NCBI GenBank assembly: GCA_036346375.1
Contig: CM070505.1
Coordinates: 54,806,626 to 54,870,625, forward strand
Origin: Guadua angustifolia
Taxonomy: Eukaryota > Streptophyta > Magnoliopsida > Poales > Poaceae
DNA length: 64,000 nt
Direction: 5' to 3'
The notes beneath the pieces are model-generated. The model ran no database searches. It was not told the origin of the DNA and was given only the letters and a program-made list of their open reading frames with translations. The position numbers and the translations under genes were made by a program. Position 1 is the stretch's first letter, and every line of letters starts with the position of its first letter. Below, piece by piece: positions 34,311-43,697 of this stretch.

Positions 34311-34841
34311 GAATTCTTTGAGGTCCTCATTTTCTTTCCTTAGTTTTTCTAGCATTTCTCTCATCTCTCTCCGCTCTTTAATGAACTTGTGGAGTATTGG
34401 GTTTTGCATGAAGCTGTCGCTAGGTAACATCAGGGGAGTGGGTAGGTTTTGGCTTGGGTTAGGGTTGAGGGTTGAGGGTGATCTCGTGTGGCAGGCTTGG
34501 ATTGTTTTGGTTTTGGCTATTGGGTGACAGTTGTTGAGTGTATGCTACTAGTGATATTATCGTGGACGGGGGTGTGGTACCAGCCCCCGGGATTGTTGTG
34601 GGTGGGGCAAACAAGGCGTCTGTCCCCATGATGTTTTGGTCTTGCGTGGTGAGATTGGTTGGGTTTTCACGGGGTGCACCGTGCGAGGCCGGTTCCTGGG
34701 AAGCCTTGTGCGAGACGCCCCCTTTCGCCTTCTTTTTGGCTCTCTTGATGGCTTGGCTTCCACTTTTCGCCCCCGCTGCGCTGGATTTTTTCTTGGGCGC
34801 ATTACGAGCTTCTATGCTCGGTCCCCGCGGACAACACCACT
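34311..34841 (-). pseudogene. Tat gag N-terminus
   Basis: Directly inside the 5' LTR, the minus strand encodes a Lys/Ala/Ser-rich basic region ('KKKSSAAGAKSGSQAIKRAKKKAKGGVSHKASQEPASHG') and a linker, then after a shift a coiled coil ('LHKFIKERREMREMLEKLRKENEDLKEF'). This fits the start of a Tat-lineage Gag. It is fused at about 34310 to RNase H sequence by a deletion. The basic region is matched on the opposite strand at 28908-28976. Confidence 0.65.
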
Positions 34842-35486
34842 TGTTGACGAACAAGTTGAACAAGGAATTTAGGGGATGCTTAGGGACCGGATAACAATCT
34901 TTCTTTTGAAAACTTGTGCCCTCAAAGGGCCTCAGTCTCTATTACTTATAGGGTTTAGCTACAGTAAGAGACAAATTACAAGGGGTATTACCCCCCTGTC
35001 CCTGCTTTTACCGTGGGGACCAGGGCAGCCGTGCCATTGTGCAAGGGCCTTGACAGTTGGGCCCTTACAACTGTACAGAGACTACTCGAACGAAGCTTGG
35101 TGCACCTGTCGCCTCTGCCTTGGGCGTCCCGTGGGAGCGGGAGCATCCCGATTGACCCTCCGGGCATCCACCGGAGCAAGCTGAAGCCTTGGGACCCCCC
35201 GCTTTGGGGTTTCGCCTCGCTCACACTTGCTGGAGTTCTTCCCGCCCACACGAGCTGAGTCGCGGGGGCCTTGCTACAGCCCTATCCCCTCGGGCCCCCC
35301 TCGGGGCCCATCTCTATCCTACAAGGAGAGAGAGCACTCCAAAGGTTACCCCTCCAGAGTGGAGGGGGTTTCATGAGAACGTCAACCCCCTCGGCACCGC
35401 CCAGCGATGGGCTGCGGTGGGGTTTTGAATGTATTTTTCTAGGGTGCGCCTTGCCAAAGGGAGTTATGGTGAACCCCCCTACAACA
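34842..35486 (-). repeat. Tat element 5' LTR
   Basis: This 645-base LTR starts TGTTGACGAACAAG and ends CCCTACAACA, next to the TTACC duplication at 35487-35491. I see no textbook initiator-Met primer-binding site after it; Tat elements usually use other tRNAs. Confidence 0.93.
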
Positions 35487-35491
35487 TTACC

Positions 35492-36112
35492 CTTTAGGAA
35501 TTTTAAACAGATCCATCTACAATTGATTACTCAATGCAGACCTGCAATTGCCATGAGTTAATTGCTCACATCAGAGAGGGATCAACTGTTATTGGGCACC
35601 ACTGATTCAAAATAGGGCTTTACGAACCACAGAGAGAGGAGCTGGATAGAGGCAGTGTAGAGAGAGGAGAAGGAGAGTGGCCAGCGGTAATAGCCCACCC
35701 TAGGCCATCGGTGACACTTCAGATCGATGCCAGCGGCAAGGCTGCCTCAGCCAGCGCTAGGCTGGTGGCGGTGCCTCAACCCTTGCCCGAGAGAAGGTAC
35801 GAAGGGGGACTCGCGTAGGGGCCATGGGGAAGTAGACGCGCGGAGGTCGGTGGCGGAGCGCCGACGGAGGTTGGCTCTCTAGGCGTAGAGTGCAAATACG
35901 ATACACAATTATGCATGCCTCCTCTTTTGCTATTGGAAAAGGGCAATATGGTCATTTCACAAAACCTTTCCAAGAAAAAAAGAATAAATCCTTGCGCTGC
36001 CTGGGCTATGATCGTGACAGAACTTATTGGGTGGTATATTCCGAAGGAGATGGTCTTTCAATGCTACATAACCAATTAATCTAAAAAAATATCGGCTCCA
36101 AGGATAATGACA
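35492..36112. other. gene-poor interval flanking the Tat element
   Basis: Without the Tat insertion this would join directly to 21480. It contains a GC-rich block (35700-35880) with short open frames on both strands that I cannot assign. It could include a degraded gene start, but no conserved peptide is seen. Confidence 0.35.
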
Positions 36113-36115
36113 AAT

Positions 36116-36883
36116 CACTACTACAGAACACCTCTATCAGTTCACTCAGAAACATAGTGATAACTTATCACTGTTGGTTCATGTCAAAGAACTAACAGCA
36201 ATAATTAATCTGAAAAGAACTGGCACTGAAATATCATTATCACTACCGATTTGCATTACTAATCGGCACTAATAGTGGACGGTTCGTAATGCAAACTGGT
36301 AATGATAATGGATTTTTGAAAATTCATAACTTTTTTATATAGAGTTGGATGGAGAAAAAAATTATATGAAAATTGTAGCGCTCGACAAAATCTACAACTT
36401 TGTAATTGACAACATTTCCATTTTAAGTCATTCCATTGCCCAAATAATCACTAAAACATTTGGATGACAAGGGTCAAAAGGAAAAAAATGCTATCAGTAA
36501 TCATTGATAGATTGGATGATAGGTATGCTTCGGTGTGAGCGTTGAGGTCATGGATTCGAATCCTGGAGCATGCAGTGTTTGTATTTCATATAAAACCATG
36601 TACTAAGCTTGTATAGGAGGTGGTAGATAGCAATGGTATAGATTCTAGGTATAAAAATATTTTTTTCTATTTTTACACCAATTTTTAGGTTTAAATTCGT
36701 GTTTTCAAAAATCCTAATTAGTGTCGGTTCATGGCTCTAAATGGCAATGATAAGGACTATCACTGCTAGTTTTGGAACCGCAGTGGTAACCTAGGTTATC
36801 ACTGCAACTTATGTATTGACGGTTCGAAAACCAGTAGTGAAGCCAGTTCCAAACCGGTAGTGGTAGGGTCTTATGTAGTAGTG
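36116..36883. mobile_element. non-autonomous CACTA transposon
   Basis: It starts CACTACTACAGAACACC and ends in GTAGTAGTG, so the inverted termini share CACTACTACA. A 3-bp target duplication AAT flanks it (36113-36115 and 36884-36886), which is diagnostic for CACTA elements. At 768 bp it has no transposase. Subterminal repeats around variants of 'ACCGGTAGTGAT' and 'TATCACTGC' are visible at both ends. Confidence 0.92.
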
Positions 36884-36886
36884 AAT

Positions 36887-37375
36887 TTATAACAACCAGA
36901 GCATCTTCAATAGTGTAGTCAACTATTAGCTATAATCAAACTCCATGTCATGTATACAAGTTTTTAATGGACTAGTTATAGCATACCCTCAAAGTTAAAT
37001 ATGCATGGGTCCACAAGTGATGGTCTTAATTTGTCTTGAAAAGCGTTATAAACCGACTCTTGCTTTGAAGCTGACTCTTGTCTCTCTCCCGCTTCTCTCC
37101 TCCACATAAGTAATAGGATGAGTTAGAATCCTTATAGCTAACTGATGTGGCCTTGTTGGTTTCTAAGAAATGTTCATGTCATCTATAGATAGTAAATAAA
37201 CAACATCTCTAATAGACTAAAAACATCTCTAATAGACTAACTATAGCAGTCTCTAAAATTAATATGGGCACATATGAAATAGCGTGCATGCTTCTTGTAA
37301 TGTTATATGAAATAGTGCACATGCTTCTCCTCTCCTCTTATTCTTAATGTGAACAAAATATTGAGTTGAAGTGCT
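36887..37375. other. non-coding interval, probable MITE debris
   Basis: It starts near 36898 with AGAGCATCTTCAATAGTGTA, a motif repeated in altered form at 37754 (AGAGCATTTTTCAACGGTGTA). It includes an 18-base direct duplication of ACATCTCTAATAGACTA (about 37203-37241). No coding potential and no clean terminal repeats were found. Confidence 0.4.
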
Positions 37376-37377
37376 TA

Positions 37378-37550
37378 GAGCATCCGTAGCAGGCACTCTA
37401 AAACACTGTAGTTTTGAATAGAGTAGGTGATGTGGGGAAGGAATCTTTTAGAGTGTAGTATAAAGTGTGAAGGAAAATTTAGAGTGAAGGATAGAGTAAG
37501 GAGGGAATAGTGAAATGGAGTGAGGGATAAAGTGTCCGGTGTGGATGCTC
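37378..37550. mobile_element. short MITE with GAGCATCC termini
   Basis: It begins GAGCATCCGTAGCAGGCACT and ends GTGTGGATGCTC. The inverted termini match over GAGCATCC and again around CACTYTA further in. TA flanks both ends, compatible with a 2-bp target duplication. At 173 bp it has no coding capacity. The superfamily is not certain. Confidence 0.6.
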
Positions 37551-38059
37551 TATAGCTTGCTGATATTTTTTTTCATAGATGCTCCACGTATCCCCTGGCC
37601 GCCTTTGGGCGATCTGAATTTGTGCAAGTCGCATTAATACTAGTCCCAACTAACGTGTAGATCGATAGCCATCTTTGAGATTGCGTCAAACATCATTGCA
37701 TTTGCTGCTCAGAGTACAATGATACATGTGCAACAGCTAACCTCAAGCCAATAAGAGCATTTTTCAACGGTGTAGTCAATCACTAAGGGCGCGTTCGGCA
37801 GCCCGTTTCGGGCCGTTCAGTTTGGTTTCGTACTGTACAATTGCTGTGCACATTGGATACCTCTCGGGCTTGCACAGTCCTCCATCCCGTGAGCCGAATC
37901 GAGATGAGGGGGGCTCGATAGCTGGATGGGGCTAAGTAGCCTCCGAAAAAATGGTCGAGCGGGCGGCAGAGCCAACTCTGCCGGGGCGACGATGGCGACG
38001 ACGGTGGGTGGCGGGGAAGATTTGGCCATCCCCTCCGGGCATCCCTGGCACCCTTCGCT

Positions 38060-41000
38060 TGTCGTGCCCCGAATTTACAAATCCGGACACTCTGTGTATT
38101 ATGCACTAGTCCAGGATCGCGCTAGTGCACACAGACTAAACAGGGTATAATATCACATCATACACAGCGGAATATTAAATAAATACTGCAAACATGTATA
38201 TAAATGAGTTGTACGACCTTATGGTCCCTTACAATAGTCTGCCATACAGGGCTTACATATCAAATAACAAAAGTTCAACAGCGGAATAAAATAAATCTTC
38301 GTAGCGATCCATCTTCAACACAGGCGCCCTGACTGAGGCTTGCTTCCCTAGTTCTCCTTCTTCAACTAACTCCTCTTCATAAGCGGTATTCTCTTCTTCT
38401 GGTAAGTTTGTCCGCAAGGGTGAGTACACACCGTACTCAACAAGTCATGCACAAAATGCAGATCTATTTACTACATGCATAGCTTATTACCAAGGAAAGG
38501 CTTTACTGGTTATTTTGCTTTTGCATCAATATTTTAAACTACTATTTATTTAGATTGAAAGCATCAAAACCATATAACCATTATATTTCTCAATTCGTTT
38601 TCCACATTGTTTTGGACACACAGTCCCTAATCAACATTCATCTTTTATTTTGGCACACAGCCACCCACCCCATTTTATTTTCAAACACTACCCCTTGACT
38701 GTAATCCCCGAGCATTGTCCAGTACCGTGGACTCGGCTATTCGAACAGTTTTGATACTCTGCAGAGGTTGTACACTTTACCCACAAGATACAGTTGCACA
38801 CCACAAAGGCGATTAACCGTAACAAAGTTTTTCAGAGACTTCTATCTTAGCCAAAGAACCTCTCCGTGTTGCCTTCACTATCACTTCCCTCACTCAGAGC
38901 CGAAGTATAGGACCGACGAACACCGTTGGACGGGTACCAAGCCATAGCACAGGCACGCTCCCCCATACAGTTACCCCATGTAACTGCCACCCTGAGGTAT
39001 CAAAGGTAAGACATCAGAATCCTACTAAACTAGGTCTTCCCATTCAGACATGTGGTTGTACGAGAGACTCAGGTCAAAGGCTTGCAAGGTAAGATCCTTA
39101 ACTGACCAAGGCAAGACATCCTTCTCTCATATTTTGGCACACAGCCCTCACGTCACTCAACCCACCCCAGTTGCCACACAGGCCCACCTGGCACAAAGCC
39201 TCGGTCCACTTGCCCCAGTCTAAATCAAATCCATTCCTAGTTAATTAACATTGCAACACATGCTCATAATCATCTTTCATGTAGAACCACACAGGTCTCT
39301 ACATTCCAGTGTCAATACCAACATCATTCCACTTTTATCAAAATGCATTCACTATTCTTTATTCAATATTGCGTTTGTAATCCAAATAGAGTTATTCACG
39401 TTAAAGCATGGCTAAGCAACTATTCACGGTCTAGCCTCCTGTGTTGGCACAATATCATCAACAAACTAATATTACCAACTTAAGTTGTCAAAGGAATCAT
39501 GGCATACGAATAATATCAAGGTGGCATAAACAATTAGGTTGATTAACTAGTTCACCCAAAATATTTTAATCCAATTTTAGTTGAATTAGCATGCATAATT
39601 TGAAACAAAATACATTTCAAAATTTAGGATCAAAATGGTCAAAGCACAACTTGCCTTCAAAAAGTTGTTGGTCCTAGCCTGAAGCTTGATCTTGCTCTAA
39701 AAATTCCCCCTCGTAAGCCTCCGGCAAATCAACGTCTACCCAAATCATATGTGCACACAATAAATATATTTTCCAGAGAGAAAAATCAACTCTAAAAATT
39801 TCACAAAATTCACCAATAAATAGATCTTGATTTTATAAATTTTTAGAAATTGGAATCACTCAAATCGGAGTTAAAACGCAAAAGTTATAGCCATTTGAAG
39901 TTTTGAAATAAATCAAAAAGAATAAACCGAATTTCTTTATTTATTTTTATACGAAAAATCTGAGAATTATGACGTCAGCATAACTATTTATGACGTCAGC
40001 ACCGAAAACATTTTCGACCAAATATTTTTATTAAGAAAAATCGGAATTATGACGTCAGCATGACGTCACTGCTGACGTCAGCACCCACCGTGCCAGGTCT
40101 GACATGTGGGACCCACTGATGACGTCAGCTGCTGACGTAAGCGTGACACGTGTCATGATATAGTTGTGACACGTGGCGACGAATTATCAACCGAGAGATT
40201 AATTTATTTCTGACCGTCCGATTCAAAACGAACAGCCACGATCTAACGTCGATTCGGCTCGGTTTACTCCGGTGGTGACACGTGGCACGATATCAACCAC
40301 TGGATCGAGATCTAACGGCGGAGAATAAACCAAATAACAATTCAATCGACCCGGTCAAACACCAAGATTCGTGCAACGAGATCAACGGCCAAGATCGCAC
40401 CGACACTCCGGATCGCTACTGCAGTGCTGACACGTGGCTCAACCATGTCCATCGGATCTAAATCGAACGGCGGCAATTATTCGGGTGACGTCGACAGCAG
40501 CAACGGCGCTGTCGCTTCGATTCCCGCGAACACGCGTCGACACGAGACTGGCCCGGCACGCGGCGGAATCCGGTTCGTTCGATTCAAAATCAACGGCTTG
40601 GATTGGTTTAAATTTAACGTTTAATATTTCAGATCTAATGGCTACAGTTAAATGAGCTACGTGGCGAATTAGCAACCACACGATTCGGATCCAACGGCTA
40701 GCATTTGAAGATGGGGTTCACTGTTGCGATGACTACGTGGCTAATCCCAGATCATCTGATACGAATCCAACGGCTAACATTTTACTCGGTTTTTTAGCAC
40801 ACGCGGGCGATCCCAGCTACGGGCACGTGGCACTATCCTAGCCATCCATTGTGAATCCTACGGCTACGGTTAGAAGATGGCACTTATTTGCTGCTAGGAC
40901 GATGTGGATGAGTCGGGCGTTGGATGACGATCGAGCGGTCGATGTAACCCGGTCTCGGCGAAGACGGCGCGAGGTGGCCGAGTTGGAGAAGACAACGTGG

Positions 41001-41779
41001 GCGACGGCGTTTCGGTGTGACTCCGGCGAGAAGAAGTAGTCCCTTTGGTGCGGCTCAACGCGAAGAGTACTCCGGTGGGTGCGGCGACGGCGGAGAGTCA
41101 CCGGAGTAGGCACAAAGCACGGCGGAATGTCACGGAACTTTAGCGAGGACGTGCGTGCTCTACAGTGGTCCTTGGGATGCATGAAAGGGCTCAATAGGTG
41201 CGAAAGAGAGTGCTTTATACCGTACGCCGGTTAATGAAGCGGCGGAGTCATTACGGCGGCGAGTAATGGCGACGGTTTCCGATCGTAACGCACGGCGGCG
41301 GTGGCGCTTCCTTTCCTTGGAGACGAAGCGACCTGGCCCATATCCGTTCGTCCACGCGGCGATCCAACGGCGCGGATGATGAAACGACACGAGTGAACCA
41401 CAGCCGTCCGATGCAGATCCATCGGTGGAAAAAGGAGCGGCGTTAGGGTTTCGGCGGTGTGCCTGATGAGTGGGCTCGGCCGTTCGCTCAATTCACCGAA
41501 TTCGATTGTTTTTCGAATAAAAATAATTCTGAATATTCATTTAAATTATTTGAGGCACTTAAAATATCAGAAAAATTCTAGAAAAATTCCAAAAAATATT
41601 TTAGGACATTTTGAGCTCAAATAAAATATTTCCATTTATATTTTATTAAAACTTTTCATTATTAAATTAATTTCCAGAGAAAAGTCTATTTCCAAAAATT
41701 ATGAATAAATCCAAATAAATTCCAGAAATTCTCAAAAATTCAAAATAAATTATAAATTTCCAAATTTTGGGATGTTACA
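38060..41779 (-). mobile_element. solo LTR (Tekay/Del-like, 3.7 kb)
   Basis: On the minus strand it starts TGTAACATCCCAAAATTTG at 41779 and ends GGGGCACGACA at 38060. The flanks are TCGCT (38055-38059) and TCGCC (41780-41784), a 4-of-5 target match. There is no internal gag-pol. It shares blocks with the other Tekay-type LTRs, including 38706-38789. It sits inside the first exon of the putative Harbinger ORF1. Confidence 0.88.
39965..40840. promoter_or_regulatory. cluster of ACGT-core (bZIP-type) motifs in the solo LTR
   Basis: TGACGTCA or close variants occur near 39970, 39990, 40050, 40060, 40072, 40120 and 40132. CACGTGG/ACGTGGC G-box or ABRE-like motifs occur near 40147, 40170, 40278, 40430, 40657, 40735 and 40823, many followed by ATCCAACGGCT-like blocks. 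Such sites are bound by plant bZIP factors. The density is far above that of the rest of the LTR. Confidence 0.6.
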
Positions 41780-41954
41780 TCGCCCGAGAGCTCCGTTGGG
41801 TTGAACGGCGGAGATTTCTGTCGAGATCCGGTGACGTCGCAGTCGTCGAAGCAGGAGTTCGTCCAAACGCCGTGGTTCCATCGCCGCCACCGGAACTGCC
41901 CGGTCGCAGATCCGACCAAGGGAGCGGCGTAGCTGGCCACCTTCTCCACATCAG

Positions 41955-42538
41955 GTAACCTGCCGGCCCTTCAAATATCTCCGTCCTGTTATTTGGGGAA
42001 GAAATGTAAACCCTAGAATGGGGAAAGTCCGGCTAGGGCGCCGTCCCTTGCCGGATGAGCAAGGATGCGGCCATTCACCGATGTATGGAGTGATCTGGTA
42101 GTAGGTAGGGCTCCTGTGCGTCCGCCATGTCCAGAGTTGTTCATCGGCCACTATAGGCCGGCCCTAGCTACATATGTTGTGTTAACAGCTGCTGGTACAA
42201 TTAGCAATTCTCCCTCCGATCAATCGATCTCGAAATCTTACTTGGCTTATCGTCATATTACGAATTTGTACATGCTTCACAAGCCCTGTCCCTTGCGTGC
42301 CTTCTATAAATTTAACTACGGTCTAGACCAAAATTGCATGCAACAAGATTGTAGCCTTCATTTTTTACCATTTGGTAATCCTTCATTGCAGTATAGACCT
42401 TGTTGTTTATGTTGATGCTAGCAGGTTGGTAGAAATGGTCAGGACCAATTCGGTAGCTGCAAACATCTCTACTGATAATATTGTTCTTTACGACATATCT
42501 CATTTCCCTGAACTGCTACATTTCACCACATTTTGCAG
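41955..42538 (+). other. intron or inter-exon part of the putative Harbinger ORF1
   Basis: This stretch lies between a donor at 41954 and a good acceptor (TTTTGCAG at 42531-42538 after a pyrimidine-rich run). An open frame at 42065-42415 is possible coding but unrecognised. Donor and acceptor phases do not match directly, so another small exon may lie here. Confidence 0.4.
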
Positions 42539-42934
42539 GGAGAACAACTCATGGAGTCGAAACTACTACTTTCCTCCCTGCTTGCTAGACTAGGAACCTG
42601 TGAGGAGGTTGCCTCAGCCATCAAGGATGTTGTGCGCAACAAGCTGCTACCCAACATCGAATCAGAAAGTGACGGCATCGTTTTGGATCTCTTGCAAATT
42701 GACAAACTCGCGGATTTCGTAGAAGAATTATGTTTACAAACCCGTGTCGGCGTCATTAGCAGCTACTTTGCCCAGTCTATCGAGGAGGAGGTTGCCTGTC
42801 CAAGTCCGGAAAGAGACATGAGCCCTGATGATTGTATCCCCTGCGACTACGAGAGCCCGGATGATGGTGCATTTGCGAACTACCTGATGCGCAACCTGGA
42901 TTTAGGGTCTTCTACGGACTATGACACGGACTAG
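42539..42934 (+). CDS. putative Harbinger ORF1, last exon (unrecognised protein)
   Basis: This exon follows the acceptor TTTTGCAG| and encodes 131 residues: 'MESKLLLSSLLARLGTCEEVASAIKDVV', a helical Leu-rich stretch, then an acidic tail 'DDCIPCDYESPDDGAF' ending 'STDYDTD' with TAG. I do not recognise the family. It is intact as an exon. Its place between the Harbinger left end and the convergent transposase suggests the element's accessory protein; a host-gene fragment captured by the transposon is the alternative. Confidence 0.5.
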   Translation, partial: GEQLMESKLLLSSLLARLGTCEEVASAIKDVVRNKLLPNIESESDGIVLDLLQIDKLADFVEELCLQTRVGVISSYFAQSIEEEVACPSPERDMSPDDCIPCDYESPDDGAFANYLMRNLDLGSSTDYDTD

Positions 42935-43497
42935 CTGTTGCATGTGTGAATGCCATATTTCTGATCGGTTAGGTGTAGCCCCTGTGATTGTCGTCGTTCT
43001 TGCTATGTATGTTAATGACATCTATTGTTTAAATTTCGTGCTATGTATGTTATCTACATTGGACTGTTATGTATGGTTGTGGTATTGTGCGTGGTCGTTT
43101 CAGGTTATGCGTGCCTGTTATTTTGTCGGTGTAGTTGTTTATGCATTGAACCGGCCATGTGCCATATATGTGATGAGTCACCTGTTGCCATTGAGCACCT
43201 CTTATTTCTTGTTGATCTGTTAGATGTTGCCACTACGATGTTATCCATGTATTTCTTCAACTTCGTGCTATTTACGTTATTGACAATGCACTGTTAAAAC
43301 ATGGTGCGGAATTATTCGTGGTCATTTCTGTTTATGCATATATATATGTTCATTACATCCGGGTGCATTGCATATCGAAATGTTCATAACAATCACGGGC
43401 ATGATAGCCTTCTCTCCCCACAACCCATATGGTCCTGCACTACTCTGTTATGTTATACACATAAGGGAAGCATTCCGCAGAACCGACAACGTCATCC
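42935..43497. other. intergenic spacer between convergent Harbinger genes
   Basis: This spacer probably holds the 3' untranslated parts of both convergent genes. A block TTCGTGCTATGTATGTTAT at about 43038 recurs in altered form near 43265 and more weakly near 42998, a decayed internal repeat. No coding sequence is supported. Confidence 0.5.
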
Positions 43498-43697
43498 CTA
43501 GTTCATAGCTGACCACATTCCCGCAGCGATGAGGTCTTTGTATGCGCCCATGCCTTCGTTGTCATCTTCGATGGGTTCATGGTCGAAACTAATAATGGTT
43601 TCGTCGATCAAGCCAAATACGCATTTTCAATATGGTAAGCCAGGTCGGTGTCTCCATACTCAAGAAGGAAATTATGAAGCGTCATCGCGGCCACGAC

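Larger units (their letters stand above)
21486..35486 (-). mobile_element. Tat-lineage Ty3/gypsy element with antisense ORF, internally deleted
   Basis: The LTRs are 645 bases each (21486-22130 and 34842-35486), starting TGTTGACGAACAAG (TA in the left copy) and ending CCCTACAACA. The target duplication TTACC is perfect (21481-21485 and 35487-35491). Integrase and gag remnants read on minus. A long + strand ORF region with a Transposase_28-like ('putative gypsy type transposon') domain lies between integrase and the 3' LTR, as in the Tat group (RIRE2/Grande-like). Protease, RT and most of gag are deleted. A hAT transposon and a solo LTR are nested within. The LTRs differ by roughly 20 mostly C/T changes in the first 250 bases, so this is an older insertion. 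Confidence 0.92.
37926..41954 (+). pseudogene. putative Harbinger ORF1, first exon, split by a solo LTR
   Basis: The ATG at 37926 opens a frame 'MGLSSLRKNGRAGG' with a second Met at 37992. It runs to the LTR insertion at 38059 and continues in the same frame from 41785 (one target copy removed) through 'ESSVGLNGGDFCRDPVTSQSSKQEFVQTPWFHRRHRNC'. A TAG follows, and a splice donor CAG|GTAACC lies at 41954. The order TIR, ORF1, transposase suggests the accessory protein of PIF elements, but no Myb/SANT motif is visible in this short part, so the name is tentative. Confidence 0.45.
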
